Source of the DNA: Actinomycetota bacterium
GTDB lineage: Bacteria; Actinomycetota; Thermoleophilia; Solirubrobacterales; 70-9
Direction: 5' to 3'
Assembly (NCBI GenBank): GCA_018268695.1
Contig: JAFDWD010000306.1
Span: 1 to 8,925 of the forward strand
Length of the DNA stretch: 8,925 nucleotides
Positions 7,300-8,925 of this stretch are shown piece by piece (the stretch's first letter is position 1; the number at the start of each line of letters is the position of its first letter). Under the pieces are notes generated by a model, which was given only the letters and a program-made list of their open reading frames with translations, did not search any database and was not told where the DNA came from. Both the position numbers and the translations under genes were made by a program.

Positions 7300-8260
7300 C
7301 CTCGAGCCTCGCGAAAGCCTCCCCCCAGGCGCCGGCGAGGACATCGATCCGCTCCGCGGGGTCAAACGGCCGGCGCCGTGCCAGTTTGAAGGAGAGGGCC
7401 TTGCAGCCCTCGACGATCTCGCGCATCGAGGCGGCCGCGGGGGCTCCGGCCTCGCCCAGCGTCCACTCGACGTGATCGGCCCCGGCCTCGAAGGCCGAGC
7501 CCACCATCCGCACGGTGGCGAAGGCGTAGTCGTGGTAGCGCTGCGGATCGCCCTCCAGCAGGAGCGGGAGCTCCCGCTCCAACTGCTCGCCGAAGCGCCG
7601 GAACGGATTGTCGGCGGGGCGCCGCGCGGCCTGCGCGCGCAGCATCTCCCGCGTCGCCTCCCGCAGCTCCTCACCCTCGAGCCGTGGCCCGGCGTCCAGT
7701 CGCACCAGCTCCGTGTAGGGGGGCAGCACGTCGCCGGGCAGGTCCATCCCGATGCGGAAGATGCCCCGGTAGTCCTCGCCGCCGAGCTCGTGGCAGCTCA
7801 TCCCGTGGAAGTAGCGGAGGACCTCGGCGTCGGGGTCGATCGCCTCCGCCACCACGGAGCTCTTCACGTTCTCGCGCCGGTAGGCGGTGGCGGCGGTGTC
7901 GGGCATGTAGAAGGAGTCGAGCTCGATCAGCAGCGTCCGCCCCAGCTCGATCTGCTCGGCGATCTGCTCCGGCAGCGGCCGGTATGGCTGCATCTCGTGG
8001 ATGTCGATGCCGTAGAGCGCTTCGAAGTCCGCGGGCCGCGGCTTGAAGAAGGTCCACTGGTCACCCTCGAAGTCGACCGGCAGGGCGCAGCCCATCATCG
8101 CCAGCGGCTCGTCGCCGCGGGCGTGGACGAACTCGATCAGGATGTCGGTGTAGCAGTTGGTTTCCGGGTAGGTCCGGTCCGGGCTGTGGAGCAGGTGCGG
8201 CCGGTAGGTCGCCGGATCGATCCCGAGCAGGCCCGCGGCGGCCGTCCCGGGGGTGCTCAT
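7286..8260 (-). CDS. DUF1839 family protein, possible carrier-protein-dependent acyltransferase
   Basis: A 324-residue cytoplasmic protein that I recognise as DUF1839, a family with no established activity whose genes are often found beside amino acid:[carrier protein] ligases (from memory). Visible landmarks: YPETNCYTD with N35-C36, ALPVDFEGDQWTFFKP (59-73), LYGIDIHEMQPYR (82-94), LLIELDSFYMPDT (110-122), YRRENVKSS (127-135) and LRYFHGMSCHELGGEDY (148-164). The early Asn-Cys, the middle strand ending Asp-x-x-x-x-Pro and the following Tyr-Arg segment resemble the BtrH N-terminal fold, a papain-like acyltransferase that takes an acyl group from a carrier protein. That resemblance is my inference. 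The C-terminal 130 residues look helical. The ATG at 8258-8260 overlaps the ligase stop as ATGA, indicating translational coupling. The gene is followed by GH2 with a 14-base overlap. Confidence 0.85.
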   Translation of the reverse strand: MSTPGTAAAGLLGIDPATYRPHLLHSPDRTYPETNCYTDILIEFVHARGDEPLAMMGCALPVDFEGDQWTFFKPRPADFEALYGIDIHEMQPYRPLPEQIAEQIELGRTLLIELDSFYMPDTAATAYRRENVKSSVVAEAIDPDAEVLRYFHGMSCHELGGEDYRGIFRIGMDLPGDVLPPYTELVRLDAGPRLEGEELREATREMLRAQAARRPADNPFRRFGEQLERELPLLLEGDPQRYHDYAFATVRMVGSAFEAGADHVEWTLGEAGAPAAASMREIVEGCKALSFKLARRRPFDPAERIDVLAGAWGEAFARLEDALG

Positions 8261-8925
8261 CGGAGCCCCAGCTCGTCGCGTACCGCGGGCGACCAGGCGT
8301 CCGGATCGAGCCCGTGGGTGCGCAGGAGGGCCAGCGTGATCCGCTCCATCCCGAACCCGAGGCACGCCGTGTGCGCGGTCGGGTCCTCGGCGTCGATTTC
8401 GATCCCATAGGTCGCCGAGAAGTGGTCCTGGTGGTAGTTGAACGAGGCCACCGCGGTCGGCTCGGGCCCGGCGATCTGGACCAGCACCTCGAACTTCAGC
8501 GCCTGCGCCTTCTGCGAGCGGGCGAGAAGCCGGCCACTGCGGCCGAAGAACGGGTCGGAGGCGACGTCGAAGGACGCGTCGAGCCCGACCGAGCGCAGCA
8601 GCTCGACCGAGCGATCCCGCCAGGCGTCGCGCCACTCGGCGACCGCCTCCGGCTCACCGATCCGCACGATCTCACGCTGGTGGAACATCTGCAGCCGGGC
8701 CGGGTCGCCCGACGGCTCGTGGCGGAAGACGTAGGAGCTGCCGATGTCGACCATCGCCCCACCGGGCGGTAGCGCCCCGCGGGCGGCGATCGCCGGGTAG
8801 ACCGGATAGCAGGCGGCCGGGGTCAGGCAGAGCTCGGTCTGGGACTGGAACTCGCTCCAGTCCTAGTGGGCCTCCGCGCGCGCCTCCTGGGCCGCCGCCT
8901 GTGCTTCGTCGCCCTCGAAGGAGAA
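8257..8925 (-). pseudogene. Amino acid:[carrier protein] ligase, partial, interrupted by an in-frame TAG
   Basis: A class II aminoacyl-tRNA-synthetase-like enzyme of the SerRS-related family that lacks a tRNA-binding domain and charges an amino acid (Gly or Ala in studied members) on a carrier protein. Its 5' part lies off the right edge. Counting from the ATG at 8754, motif 2 is F10-R-H-E followed by QREIVRIG, and motif 3 is CLGFGMERITLALLRTHG. The family's three zinc ligands are present: Cys in LTPAACYP (codon 8809-8811), E29 in REIVRIG and C131 in HTACLGFG. NYHQDHF is also conserved. Reading back from 8754 the homology continues without frame change through PVYPAIAARG and DWSEFQSQTELC, meets TAG at 8863-8865, and resumes as GDEAQAAAQEARAEAH to the edge. 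If translation restarted at 8754 (165 residues) the first zinc Cys would be lost. This is either a true nonsense mutation or a sequencing error; the rest of the gene looks intact. Confidence 0.82.
8863..8865 (-). other. In-frame amber stop inside the ligase gene
   Basis: The plus strand reads CTA, the minus strand TAG. The flanking residues (..ARAEAH, stop, DWSEFQSQ..) stay in one frame, so a single base change from CAG or GAG would restore the gene. Three other genes in the window end in TAG, which argues against amber being a sense codon in this genome. Confidence 0.85.

Noticed and set aside
4792..7389. Very long plus-strand open frame opposite the GH2 gene
   Set aside because: It is antisense to a gene with clear GH2 motifs; its product is Arg/Asp/Gly/Pro-rich with no recognisable domain, as expected from high-GC shadow frames.
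7300..7674. N-terminal extension of the GH2 open frame
   Set aside because: It would lie entirely inside DUF1839 and is low-complexity; the GH2 fold begins just after the ATG at 7299.
6143..8410. Second long plus-strand open frame opposite GH2, DUF1839 and the ligase
   Set aside because: It spans three real genes on the other strand and has low-complexity Arg/Ser/Pro composition; no domain or start signal supports it.
8261..8635. N-terminal extension of the DUF1839 open frame
   Set aside because: This extension overlaps the ligase coding sequence in another frame and has no family similarity; the ATG at 8260 in an ATGA overlap is the natural start.
8863..8865. Genome-wide recoding of TAG as a sense codon
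   Set aside because: GH26 copies 1 and 3 and the alpha/beta hydrolase all end naturally at TAG at the expected family length, so TAG works as a stop here.

Overview
The window looks like chromosomal DNA from a very GC-rich actinobacterium. The dense G+C at third codon positions, the gene content and the style of the secreted glycosidases fit the Thermoleophilia/Solirubrobacterales best, but that placement is inference; no rRNA or marker gene is present to fix it. I see no tRNA, rRNA, CRISPR array or insertion sequence.

Left part, plus strand (1-2727): three consecutive GH26-like glycoside hydrolases. The first is cut by the left edge. The second and third are complete, with N-terminal export signals and both catalytic glutamates. 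They lie 69 and 40 bases apart and look like a tandem-duplicated, co-transcribed set of secreted beta-mannanase-type enzymes.

Middle (2728-2885): a convergent intergenic region holding a perfect 21-bp inverted repeat with an 11-base loop, probably a two-way transcription terminator.

Right part, minus strand (8925 down to 2886): a tight four-gene operon. In order of transcription it holds an amino acid:[carrier protein] ligase (a class II, seryl-tRNA synthetase-like enzyme, cut by the right edge and interrupted by an in-frame TAG); a DUF1839 protein (4-base ATGA overlap); a cytoplasmic GH2 beta-mannosidase-like protein (14-base overlap); and a two-domain alpha/beta hydrolase (31-base gap). 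The ligase family is known to charge an amino acid onto the phosphopantetheine arm of a small carrier protein, and the carrier gene is not in this window (perhaps upstream, beyond the right edge). The hydrolase has a Cys at the nucleophile position of its second domain, and DUF1839 has an Asn-Cys motif resembling that of BtrH-type acyltransferases. A reasonable but unproven reading is that an amino acid is loaded on a carrier protein and then passed to or released from an acceptor, possibly a sugar given the GH2 partner. This operon is the candidate poorly described system in the window. The amber stop in the ligase must be resolved first, because it decides whether the system is intact here.
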